Origin: Paracoccaceae bacterium
GTDB taxonomy: Bacteria > Pseudomonadota > Alphaproteobacteria > Rhodobacterales > Rhodobacteraceae
DNA: 64,000 nucleotides
Reading direction: 5' to 3'
Assembly (NCBI GenBank): GCA_003605175.1
Contig: QWDA01000005.1
Location: forward strand, 124,001-188,000
Positions within the stretch are counted from its first letter, which is position 1. Each line of letters starts with the position of its first letter. The notes beneath the pieces were generated by a model. That model was not told the DNA's origin, did no database searches, and saw nothing but the letters and a program-made list of their open reading frames with translations. Of the stretch, positions 9,807 through 18,070 are shown one piece after another. Both the position numbers and the translations under genes were made by a program.

Positions 9807-11180
9807 TCAGCAGTTGGGGATATTCACGGCCAGCCCGCCGAGCGAGGTTTCCTTGTACTTCTCGCTCATGTCCACGCCGGTCTGCCGCATCGTCTCGATG
9901 CAGGAATCGAGCGGCACCAGATGCGTCCCGTCGCCCCGAAGCGCCAGCGAGGCCGCCGAGACCGCCTTGATCGCGCCGAGCCCGTTGCGCTCGATGCAGG
10001 GCACCTGGACGAGCCCTTTCACCGGGTCGCAGGTCATGCCCAGATGGTGCTCCAGCGCGATCTCCGCCGCGTTCTCCACCTGCTCGGGCGTCCCGCCCAG
10101 CACCGCGCACAAGCCCGCCGCCGCCATCGCCGAGGCCGAGCCGACCTCGGCCTGGCAGCCGCATTCCGCGCCCGAGATCGAGGCGTTGTGCTTCACCAGC
10201 CCGGCAATCGCCGCCGCGGTCAGCAGGAATTCCGGAATCCGCGTCCGCGTCGCTCCGGGCACATGGTCGAGCCAGTAGCGGATCGTCGCGGGCACCACGC
10301 CCGCCGCGCCGTTCGTCGGCGCCGTCACCACCTGGCCGCCGGCCGCGTTCTCCTCGTTCACCGCCATCGCATAGACGCCGATCCAGTCGTTGATCGTGTG
10401 CGGCGGCGTCAGGTTCTGCCCCCGCTCGGCCAGCAGCGCCTGGTGGATCCGCCCGGCCCGGCGCTTCACGCCCAGCCCGCCCGGCAGCACGCCGTCGCCC
10501 TCGAGGCCCCGGTCGATGCAGTCCGACATTACCTCCCAGATCCGCGCGATGCCCCGGTCGAGCTCCGCCGCCGACCGCCGCGAAAGCTCGTTCGCGCGCT
10601 TCAGTTCGGCGATGGTCTTGCCCTCGCGCCGGCAGGTCTCCAGCATCTCGGCCGCGCTCTTGAACGGGTAGGGCACCGGCGCGCCCGCGTCGGTATCCTT
10701 GCCCGCCGCCAGCTCCGCCTCGGTCAGGACGAAGCCGCCCCCCACCGAGTAATAGGTCTCCTGCAGGATCACATCGCCCTGCGCATCGGTCGCCATCAGG
10801 ATCAGCCCGTTCGCATGGCCCTGCAGCGGCGGGCCGTAATCGAAGGCGATATCGCCCTTCGGATCGAAGCGCAGCGCGCCGAGCCCGGCAGGCGTCACCT
10901 CCCCGGTCTCGCCGATCCTTGCCAGCGCCGCCTCGGCCGCCTCGGCGTCGTAGGTCTCCGGCAGGAACCCCGCGAGCCCCAAGATCACCGCCCGGTCGGT
11001 CGCGTGCCCGACCCCGGTGAAGGCGAGAGAGCCATGCAGGCTCGCCTTGAGCCCATGCGCGGTAAACGGCGAGCCGCGCAGCGTGTCGAGAAACCGCGCC
11101 GCCGCCACCATGGGGCCCATCGTGTGCGATGAGGACGGGCCGACGCCCACCTTGAACATATCGAAGACCGAAAGGAACAT
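9807..11180 (-). CDS. sdaA: L-serine ammonia-lyase (L-serine dehydratase), single-chain iron-sulfur type
   Basis: A 457-residue enzyme that deaminates L-serine to pyruvate and ammonia in the cytosol. It begins [20 protein letters not shown], the hallmark opening with the serine-rich SSSHT loop of SdaA/SdaB. The cysteines that hold the oxygen-labile 4Fe-4S cluster are visible in [12 protein letters not shown] and in [18 protein letters not shown], and NGAAGVVPA forms the substrate loop. It is the fused alpha+beta form (about 455 residues), not the split Bacillus type. The ATG at 11180 is chosen because the family begins exactly there. It stands alone between the kinase and a divergent DUF302 gene. 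Confidence 0.93.
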   Translation of the reverse strand: MFLSVFDMFKVGVGPSSSHTMGPMVAAARFLDTLRGSPFTAHGLKASLHGSLAFTGVGHATDRAVILGLAGFLPETYDAEAAEAALARIGETGEVTPAGLGALRFDPKGDIAFDYGPPLQGHANGLILMATDAQGDVILQETYYSVGGGFVLTEAELAAGKDTDAGAPVPYPFKSAAEMLETCRREGKTIAELKRANELSRRSAAELDRGIARIWEVMSDCIDRGLEGDGVLPGGLGVKRRAGRIHQALLAERGQNLTPPHTINDWIGVYAMAVNEENAAGGQVVTAPTNGAAGVVPATIRYWLDHVPGATRTRIPEFLLTAAAIAGLVKHNASISGAECGCQAEVGSASAMAAAGLCAVLGGTPEQVENAAEIALEHHLGMTCDPVKGLVQVPCIERNGLGAIKAVSAASLALRGDGTHLVPLDSCIETMRQTGVDMSEKYKETSLGGLAVNIPNC

Positions 11181-11350
11181 GCGCAGGGCTCTCCGGGGAA
11201 ACTCCCCCGATCTAGCCGCCTTTCGCCGCGAGACGCCACCCGGGAACGACCAATTCGCGCGCGGCGGCGGCAACGCACTGTCGCAAACGTGTCTGGTCAC
11301 CAGCAGGCCGCCATGGCATCCCGTCCGGACCCCGGATCAGGAGGACCACG

Positions 11351-11842
11351 ATGCGCCCGCTCAGAACGCTCCAAGCCGCGCTCCTCGCGATCGCGCTTCC
11401 CGGCGTTTGCCTTGCCCAGGGCGTCGCCGACATGGCCTCCCGCCCCGGATGGGCGGTCTTTCCCACCGGCCACGACCACGCCACGCTGGTCGACCGAACC
11501 CGCGCCGCGGTCACCGAAAACGGCCTCGCCGTCGTCACCCAGGCCGGCCCCACCGGCGCCGCCAGGGCGCGCGGCGTGGCGATCCCCGGCAACACCGTGA
11601 TCGGCGCCTTCAACAACCTCTACGCGGTCCGTATCCTCGAACTCTCGACGCCCGCGATGATCGAGGCCCCGGTCCGCCTCTACGTCACCGAGAACGCCGA
11701 CGGCACCGCGACGCTCTCCTACAAGCTCCCCAGCGCCGTCTTCGCGCCCTATGTCGACGAGGCCGGCCCGGCGCTGATCCAGGCCGCCGCCGAGCTCGAC
11801 GGCCTCTTCGCCGCCATTGCCCGAGACGCCACCGGGCAGTAG
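11351..11842 (+). CDS. Secreted DUF302-domain protein
   Basis: A 163-residue protein with a signal peptide (hydrophobic to about residue 20, cleavage near CLA-QG) and a DUF302 fold covering residues about 45-160, seen in HATLVDRTRAAVTENGLAV and TVIGAFNNLYAVRILE. DUF302 proteins are small alpha/beta domains of unknown biochemical role, often periplasmic. AGGAGGA lies directly before the ATG. The gene is followed after 31 bp by the ThDP enzyme; it may share its transcript but the functions do not obviously connect. Confidence 0.72.
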   Translation: MRPLRTLQAALLAIALPGVCLAQGVADMASRPGWAVFPTGHDHATLVDRTRAAVTENGLAVVTQAGPTGAARARGVAIPGNTVIGAFNNLYAVRILELSTPAMIEAPVRLYVTENADGTATLSYKLPSAVFAPYVDEAGPALIQAAAELDGLFAAIARDATGQ

Positions 11843-11873
11843 GCCTCAGGAAAACGACCGAACGGAGCCCAGC

Positions 11874-13481
11874 TTGACCCACCGCGCCGCCGACGCCCTG
11901 GCCCGCCGCCTTCACGATGCGGGCTGCCGCCACGCCTTCGGCATGCCCGGCGGCGAGGTCCTGACGATCCTCGACGCGCTCCGCGCCGCCGGTATCGCCT
12001 TCCACCTCGTCAAGCACGAGAACGCCGGCGGCTTCATGGCCGAGGGCGTCCACCATATCGACGGCGCCCCCGCGGTGCTCGTCGCCACCGTCGGCCCCGG
12101 CCTGATGAACGCCGTCAACGTGATCGCCAATGCCGAGCAGGACCGCGTGCCGCTGATCGTGCTCGCCGGCGCCATCGACCCGGACGAGGCGCTCACCTAC
12201 ACCCACCAGGTGCTCGACCACCGCGCCGTGCTCGGCCCCGTCACGAAGGCCACCTTCACCCTCACCGAAGGCGGCGCCGCCACCATCGCCGACAAGGCCG
12301 TCGCCATCGCCACCGAGGGCCGCCCCGGCCCGGTCCTGATCGACATCCCCGTCGCCGTGGCCGACCGTCCGGCGGGTCCCGCCGCGCCCCGCCGCGCCGC
12401 CGCCGCCCCGGTGATCCCCGCCCCCGAACCCTTCGCGACCGCCCGCAAATGGCTCGCAAGGGCCGAACGCCCGCTGATCCTCGCCGGGCTCGACCTCCTC
12501 GCCGAAGGCAGCGCCGAGGCCCTCACCACCTTCGCCCGCCGCTTCAACATCCCCGTCATCACCAGCTACAAGGCCAAGGGCGTCCTGCCGGAATCCGACC
12601 CGCTCGCCCTCGGCGGCGCCGGCCTCTCGCCCCTGGCCGACAAGGCGCTCCTGCCGCTCGTGAAAGTCGCCGATCTGGTGATCGCCGCCGGCTACGACCC
12701 CATCGAGATGCGCCCCGGCTGGCGCGACCCCTGGAACCCGGACACCCAGCGCGTCCTCGACATCCACGCCGCGCCGAACCACCACTACATGCACCAGGCG
12801 ACGCTCAGCCTCGTCGCCCATGCCGGCGCCACCCTCGCCGCCCTCGGGGAAACCGTCACCCCGAAGCCCACCTGGCCCGGCGGCCAGCCCGAAGCCGTCC
12901 GCCAGACCCTCGCGCGATCCTTCCCCGAGACCGACGCCTGGGGCCCCGCCGCCGTGATCGCCGAGGCCCGCGCGGCGCTCCCGCCCGAAACCGTCGCCAC
13001 CGTCGATTCCGGCGCCCACCGCATTCTCCTCAGCCAGATGTGGCGCTGCCCGGCGCCGCGCACGCTCCTGCAATCCTCCGGCCTCTGCACCATGGGCTGC
13101 GCGCTCCCCCTCGCCATCGGCGCCAGGCTCGCCGCCCCCGACCGCCCCGTCGTGGCCTTCACCGGCGATGCCGGGCTCCTCATGGTGATGGGCGAGCTCT
13201 CCACCGCCGTGGAAATGGCGCTCCCGGTCATCACGATCGTCTTCGTCGACGCCTCGCTCGGCCTGATCGAGATGAAACAGCGCCAGCGCCAGCTCGCCAA
13301 TGCCGGCGTCGATTTCGCCCGCCACGACTTCGCCGCCATCGCCCGAGGCTTCGGCGCTATCGGCGCCACGGCCACCACACGCGCAGAACTCCGCGCCGCG
13401 CTCGAAGACGCGCTCGCGGCCGACCGCCCCACGGTCATCGCCGCCGAAATCGACCGCATGGCCTATGACGGAAGGATCTGA
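11874..13481 (+). CDS. Thiamine-diphosphate-dependent enzyme, acetolactate synthase-like
   Basis: A 535-residue ThDP enzyme with the three usual domains. The N-terminal PYR domain has the cofactor-activating glutamate in VKHENAGGFMAEG; the middle domain binds nucleotide-like ligands; the C-terminal PP domain has GDAGLLMVMGELSTAVEM. The canonical GDG...NN metal-binding motif reads GDA...VD here, so the second Asn is replaced by Asp. The start is taken as TTG at 11874 with GGAG seven bases upstream; the frame is open before that but overlaps the previous gene. One base separates it from a class III CoA-transferase gene, as in oxalyl-CoA decarboxylase/formyl-CoA transferase pairs, but the lack of clear Oxc features leaves the substrate open. 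Confidence 0.75.
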   Translation: MTHRAADALARRLHDAGCRHAFGMPGGEVLTILDALRAAGIAFHLVKHENAGGFMAEGVHHIDGAPAVLVATVGPGLMNAVNVIANAEQDRVPLIVLAGAIDPDEALTYTHQVLDHRAVLGPVTKATFTLTEGGAATIADKAVAIATEGRPGPVLIDIPVAVADRPAGPAAPRRAAAAPVIPAPEPFATARKWLARAERPLILAGLDLLAEGSAEALTTFARRFNIPVITSYKAKGVLPESDPLALGGAGLSPLADKALLPLVKVADLVIAAGYDPIEMRPGWRDPWNPDTQRVLDIHAAPNHHYMHQATLSLVAHAGATLAALGETVTPKPTWPGGQPEAVRQTLARSFPETDAWGPAAVIAEARAALPPETVATVDSGAHRILLSQMWRCPAPRTLLQSSGLCTMGCALPLAIGARLAAPDRPVVAFTGDAGLLMVMGELSTAVEMALPVITIVFVDASLGLIEMKQRQRQLANAGVDFARHDFAAIARGFGAIGATATTRAELRAALEDALAADRPTVIAAEIDRMAYDGRI

Positions 13482-13482
13482 C

Positions 13483-14676
13483 ATGCCCGGCCCGCTCGAC
13501 GGACTGACCATCCTCGACCTTTCCCGCATCCTCGCGGGCCCCACCTGCACCCAGCTTCTCGGCGATCTCGGCGCGACGGTGATCAAGATCGAGAACCCGG
13601 CGACGGATGGCGACGACACCCGCGCCTGGGGCCCGCCCTTCGCCATGGGCAAGGACGGAAAGCCCACCGACCTCTCCTCCTATTTCATGTGCGCCAACCG
13701 CAACAAATACTCCGTCGCGCTCGACATCGCCGACCCCGGGGCGCAAGAGACCCTCCGCGCCATGGCGGCCCAGGCCGACGTGGTGATCGAGAACTTCAAG
13801 CCGGGCGGCCTGAAGAAATACGGCCTCGACCACGAGGCCATGACCGCCGCCAACCCGCATCTCGTCTACTGCTCGATTTCCGGCTTCGGCCAGACCGGCC
13901 CGAACCGCGAGAAACCGGGCTACGACCTGATGGCGCAGGGCTACGGCGGGATCATGTCGCTCACCGGTGTGCCCGAGGGCGAACCGATGAAGGTCGCCGT
14001 GGGCATCGCCGACGTGATGTGCGGCATGTACGCGGCGGTCGGCATCCTCGCCGCGCTGCGCCACCGCGACCGGACCGGCGAGGGGCAGCATATCGACCTC
14101 GCCCTCGTTGATACGCAGGTCTCCTGGCTCATCAACGAAGGCGTCGCGCATCTCACCACCGGCAAGCCCCGCCAGCGGCGCGGCAATGCCCATGCCACCA
14201 TCGTCCCCTACCAGGCTTTCGAGGCGTCGGACGGCCATGTCCTCGTCGCGGTCGGCAATGACGGCCAGTACCGCCGCTTCTGCGAATACCTCGGCGAACC
14301 GGAGCTCGGCACCGACCCGCGCTACGCCACCAACCCCGCGCGCCTCGCCCATCGCGAGGAGCTGGTGGCCCGCATCGCCGCGATCCTGAAGACCCGGACG
14401 CGCGACCATGTGATCGCCGGGCTCGAGGCGCGCAAGGTCCCGGTCGGCCCGGTCCTGGCGCTCGAAGAGGTCTTCGCCACCGACCAGGTCCAGGCCCGCG
14501 CCATGCGGATCGACATGCCGCGCGACGATATCGACCGGGGCGGGGTCGAACTCATCGGCAACCCGCTGAAATTCTCAAAAACCCCGGTCACCTACCGCCG
14601 CCCGCCGCCCGGATTCGGCCAGGACACGGCCGAAATCCTCGCCCGCTACGCGAGTCCGACACCGCCCGCCGATTGA
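13483..14676 (+). CDS. Class III CoA-transferase, CaiB/BaiF (formyl-CoA transferase) family
   Basis: A 397-residue enzyme that moves CoA between carboxylic acids. It starts with PLDGLTILDLSRILAGP and VIKIENPATDGDDTR, standard for the family, and has the catalytic-region aspartate in HIDLALVDTQVSW. RKVPVGPVLALEEVF near the C-terminus is also typical. Length matches Frc/CaiB (about 400-430). It begins 1 bp after the stop of the ThDP enzyme and should be co-translated with it. The pair may act in sequence on one acyl-CoA (activation then C-C cleavage or decarboxylation), which is an inference from the coupling. Confidence 0.85.
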   Translation: MPGPLDGLTILDLSRILAGPTCTQLLGDLGATVIKIENPATDGDDTRAWGPPFAMGKDGKPTDLSSYFMCANRNKYSVALDIADPGAQETLRAMAAQADVVIENFKPGGLKKYGLDHEAMTAANPHLVYCSISGFGQTGPNREKPGYDLMAQGYGGIMSLTGVPEGEPMKVAVGIADVMCGMYAAVGILAALRHRDRTGEGQHIDLALVDTQVSWLINEGVAHLTTGKPRQRRGNAHATIVPYQAFEASDGHVLVAVGNDGQYRRFCEYLGEPELGTDPRYATNPARLAHREELVARIAAILKTRTRDHVIAGLEARKVPVGPVLALEEVFATDQVQARAMRIDMPRDDIDRGGVELIGNPLKFSKTPVTYRRPPPGFGQDTAEILARYASPTPPAD

Positions 14677-14886
14677 TCGCCCCATTGCGACAGGTGCCGC
14701 GACAGGCGGCGACGCGCGATCTTCCGCCGATCCGGCCGCCGGTTTCGTCCCGCATTGAAACATCCGGCTCACGCCCCGGCACGATCCGTCACGTATGCGT
14801 TATGGAAGGCCCCCGCCCGTAGATCGGACGCCCGCTTTCGTGGAAACCGGATGGGAAACCGATCCCACGGGCCGAAAGGAAACCCC

Positions 14887-16239
14887 ATGCGCCACGACAT
14901 CTTCGGGCAGGACACCACCCTTGCGTCGGAGGCTGCGCTCAGCGCGTGGAACGCCACCATGCGCGCCTTTCTCGCCCATGGTGCGGCGACGCCCACCCAT
15001 CTCGCCGCGACGCTTCAGGCCGATCCCGATTTCGCGCTCGGCCATGCCGCGAAGGGGTTGTTCTTCCTGCTCCTCGGCCGCCGCGAACTGATCGCCACCG
15101 CGCGCGAGGCGCTCTCCGCCGCCGGCGCCGCCGCGCTGAAGACCCAGCCCACGCCCCGCGAAATGGCCTATGTCGAGGCGCTCTCGGCCTATCTCGACGG
15201 CGCGCTCTCCCGCGCCGTGGCGCATCTCGAAACCGTGCTCGCGACCTGCCCCCGGGACGCGCTAGCCGCCAAGCTCAGCCACGCGATCCGCTTCGTCCTC
15301 GGCGACAGCCAGGGCATGCGCCGCTCGCTCGAACGGATCCTCCCCGCCTGCGGGCCCGACCACGCCGCCCATGGCTACCTCCTCGGCTGCCATGCCTTTG
15401 CGCTCGAAGAAACCGGCGACTACGCCGCCGCCGAGGCCGCCGGCCGGGCCGGGCTCGACACCTGCCCCGACGACGCCTGGGGCCTCCACGCGGTGGCCCA
15501 TGTCTACGACATGACCGGCAACGCCAGGGCCGGCCTCGGCTGGCTCGAAGGCCGCGAGGCCGCCTGGGCGCATTGCAACAACTTCCGCTTCCACGTCTGG
15601 TGGCACAAGGCGCTGATGCATCTCGACTGCGGCGATACCGGCGCCGCGCTCGCGCTCTACGACCACGAGATCCGCGCCGAGAAGACCGACGACTACCGCG
15701 ACATCTCGAACGGCACCTCGCTCCTGATGCGGCTCGAACTCGACGGCGTCGACGTGGGCGACCGCTGGGAGGAACTGGCCGAGGTCTCGATGAACCGCAC
15801 CGAGGACGGCTGCCTGATCTTCGCCGACCTGCACTACCTCCTCGCCCTCGTCGGCGGCGACCGCGACGACGCCGTCACCCGGCTCACCTCGCGGCTCTAC
15901 CGCGACGCCCGCGCCTCGCGCACCGAGATCGAACAGCGCATGGCGCGCCCCGGCCTCGCCACCGCCGCCGGGCTCACCGCCTTCGGCGAGGGCGACTACG
16001 CCACCGCCTTCCGCCATCTCCTGATCGGCCGCAAGGACCTCCAATCCGCCGGCGGCAGCCACGCCCAGCGCGACGTGTTCGACCGGCTCTGCATCGACGC
16101 GGGCCTCCGCGCCGGCTTCCTCGATGCCGCCGAAACGGTGCTCGACGAACGCCGGATGAAGCGCGGCGGCTACGAGGACGGCTACGCCATGGCCCGCCGC
16201 TCGATCATCGCGCGCGGGCGGCGAATCCCGGCGGAATGA
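14887..16239 (+). CDS. Tetratricopeptide-repeat protein of the TTC38 family
   Basis: A 450-residue soluble protein without signal peptide, built of helical hairpins. The middle segment HAFALEETGDYAAAEAAG, DDAWGLHAVAHVYDMTG and NNFRFHVWWHKALMHLDCG matches TTC38-like proteins, which in bacteria have no established function. Start at 14887 is set by GAAAGGA six bases before the ATG. The 210 bp before it hold no other gene. It stands upstream of the glucan genes but is separated from them by 316 bp, so a link is not implied. Confidence 0.75.
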   Translation: MRHDIFGQDTTLASEAALSAWNATMRAFLAHGAATPTHLAATLQADPDFALGHAAKGLFFLLLGRRELIATAREALSAAGAAALKTQPTPREMAYVEALSAYLDGALSRAVAHLETVLATCPRDALAAKLSHAIRFVLGDSQGMRRSLERILPACGPDHAAHGYLLGCHAFALEETGDYAAAEAAGRAGLDTCPDDAWGLHAVAHVYDMTGNARAGLGWLEGREAAWAHCNNFRFHVWWHKALMHLDCGDTGAALALYDHEIRAEKTDDYRDISNGTSLLMRLELDGVDVGDRWEELAEVSMNRTEDGCLIFADLHYLLALVGGDRDDAVTRLTSRLYRDARASRTEIEQRMARPGLATAAGLTAFGEGDYATAFRHLLIGRKDLQSAGGSHAQRDVFDRLCIDAGLRAGFLDAAETVLDERRMKRGGYEDGYAMARRSIIARGRRIPAE

Positions 16240-16555
16240 CGAACGGGGGAGCGGGGTGGAACCCACAGGGGAGGAGCCTCCGGCAGCCACACGCCGCCGG
16301 TGCGAATCCGGGTTTTGCGCGCTTCTTCGCCGATTTTTCGCAGTCGCAGCATTTGCAGTTTTTCGTGACTCGACAGGGCTCTACGACGGGCGCTACATCG
16401 CGCCGCTGAATTTTGGGGATTCTGCCTGCCGTGCCCGGCCTCACCTTCGCCGGCCTTTTCGTTACGACGAAAATTCCGCGCCTGTGCATATGCCATCTGG
16501 CACCCGCGCTGCGCTTCGCAGCCGTGTCACCCCGCCGCCGCGACGGGGGTGCCCC
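16240..16555. other. Intergenic region with probable opgGH promoter
   Basis: No gene is supported here. The first 80 bases are GC-rich and can fold weakly. From about 16320 to 16480 the sequence becomes markedly richer in A and T (runs such as GATTTTTCGC and CAGTTTTTCGTG), the likely promoter region for the glucan operon. The last 50 bases lead to a G-rich ribosome binding site before the GTG at 16556. A riboswitch was considered and rejected. Confidence 0.4.
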
Positions 16556-18070
16556 GTGCTGACGCGCCGCACGCTTCTCGGGCTCCTCGCCGCCGCCGCC
16601 ACGGCCGGTCGTGCGCCGGCCGCCGATGGCGATCCGGCGGGCACAGAGTTTTCCGAGAGTTGGCTCCGCGCCGAGGCCCAGCGCCTCGTCGGCCAGGACT
16701 ACGCGCCCCGCAGGAAGATCCCCGAGGCCTGGAGCCAGCTCAGCTACGACCAGTACCGCGCGATCTGGTTCAACGGCCAGAAGGCCGAATGGGCCAAGAC
16801 CGACCGCCCGTTCCGCGTCGATTTCTTCGCCCCCGGCCTCTATTTCGACCGCCCGGTCGAGATCAACGTGGTCGAGAACGGCCTCGCCCGCCCGGTGCCC
16901 TTCGATCTTTCCCGCTTCGACAAGTCCGACCAGTTCCCCGACCTGCCCGTCGACGACACGCTCGGCTATTCCGGCCTCAGGCTCCGCGCCGAGCTGACGA
17001 AACCCGGCATCTACCAGGAGTTCTGCGTCTTCCAGGGCGCCAGCTACTTCCGCGCCATCGGCACCGGCCAGACCTACGGGCTCTCGGCGCGCGGCCTCGC
17101 CATCAGGACCGCCGACAAGGCGGGCGAGGAATTCCCCGAATTCACCCGCTTCTGGATCCTCGCGCCGCATCCCGAGGACAAGACGATCCGCGTCCACGCG
17201 CTGCTCGACGGCCCCGCCGTCGCCGGCGCCTACCGTTTCGACATCACCCCCGGAATGCCCGCGCGGATGTCAGTCACCGCCTCGCTCTTCATGCGCGAGG
17301 AGGTGGGCAACGTCGGTATCGCGCCGCTGACCTCGATGTTCCTCTTCGACGAGACCAACCACATCCGCTTCGACGATTTCCGCTCGGCGGTCCACGACAG
17401 CGAGGGGCTCCTGATGCTGAACGGATCGGGCGAGCTCCTGTGGCGCCAGCTCGCCAACCCGAAGACGCTCCAGGTCTCCGCCTTCCTCGACACCGACCCG
17501 AGGGGCTTCGGCCTCGTCCAGCGCAACCGCCGGCTCGAGGATTACGCCGATCTCGAGGCCCATTACCAGGACCGCCCGACGCTCTGGGTCACCCCGGGCG
17601 CGGGCTGGGGCGCGGGCTCGGTCAATCTGATCGAGATCCCCGCCGACCGCGAGATCTACGACAATATCGTCGCCTATTGGCGCCCCGCCGCACCGCTGGC
17701 GCCGGGCGCCGAGCACCGCTTCAGCTACGATCTCGCCTGGGGCGAGGAGCCGCCGCAGCTCGCCGGCCTCGCCCCCGTTCTCAAGACCCGCATCGGCAAG
17801 GGCGTCGACAAGGACAAGCCCGGCACCATCGTCGCGGTCGATTTCGGCCCCGATCCGGCGCTCGGCGCGTTCGACGAACTGAATTTCTCGATCTCGACCA
17901 GCAGAGGTTCGCTCAGCCCGGGGATCCTCGAAAAAAATCCCGGAACCGGCGGCGTGCGTCTGTCGTTTCGCTTCGAACCCGGCGACGAGGAACTGGCCGA
18001 GATGCGTGCCCAGCTGATCCGCGACGACCGTGTCGTGTCTGAGACCTGGCTCTATCGGTGGACCGCATGA
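16556..18070 (+). CDS. opgG: Periplasmic glucan biosynthesis protein OpgG (MdoG/MdoD family)
   Basis: A 504-residue periplasmic protein needed for making the beta-1,2/1,6 backbone of osmoregulated periplasmic glucans. A short twin-arginine-like leader (LTRRTLLGLLAAAATAG) suggests Tat export, as for OpgD. The mature part follows the family from the start (FSESWLRAEAQRLVGQDYAP) through YSGLRLRAELTKPG, FQGASYFRAIGTGQTYGLSARGLA and TSMFLFDETN to the C-terminal immunoglobulin-like domain. The GTG at 16556 is chosen because it places the leader correctly; the upstream open frame is non-coding in character. It overlaps opgH by 4 nt (ATGA). OpgG versus OpgD cannot be separated with certainty; the coupling to opgH favours opgG. 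Confidence 0.88.
   Translation: MLTRRTLLGLLAAAATAGRAPAADGDPAGTEFSESWLRAEAQRLVGQDYAPRRKIPEAWSQLSYDQYRAIWFNGQKAEWAKTDRPFRVDFFAPGLYFDRPVEINVVENGLARPVPFDLSRFDKSDQFPDLPVDDTLGYSGLRLRAELTKPGIYQEFCVFQGASYFRAIGTGQTYGLSARGLAIRTADKAGEEFPEFTRFWILAPHPEDKTIRVHALLDGPAVAGAYRFDITPGMPARMSVTASLFMREEVGNVGIAPLTSMFLFDETNHIRFDDFRSAVHDSEGLLMLNGSGELLWRQLANPKTLQVSAFLDTDPRGFGLVQRNRRLEDYADLEAHYQDRPTLWVTPGAGWGAGSVNLIEIPADREIYDNIVAYWRPAAPLAPGAEHRFSYDLAWGEEPPQLAGLAPVLKTRIGKGVDKDKPGTIVAVDFGPDPALGAFDELNFSISTSRGSLSPGILEKNPGTGGVRLSFRFEPGDEELAEMRAQLIRDDRVVSETWLYRWTA

Noticed and set aside
16290-16330. A cobalamin-riboswitch-like core (CCGGTGCGAATCCGG) before opgG
   Set aside because: The later conserved parts of the riboswitch (the CGCAACTGT block and the B12 box) are missing, and the opgGH genes have no known B12 link.
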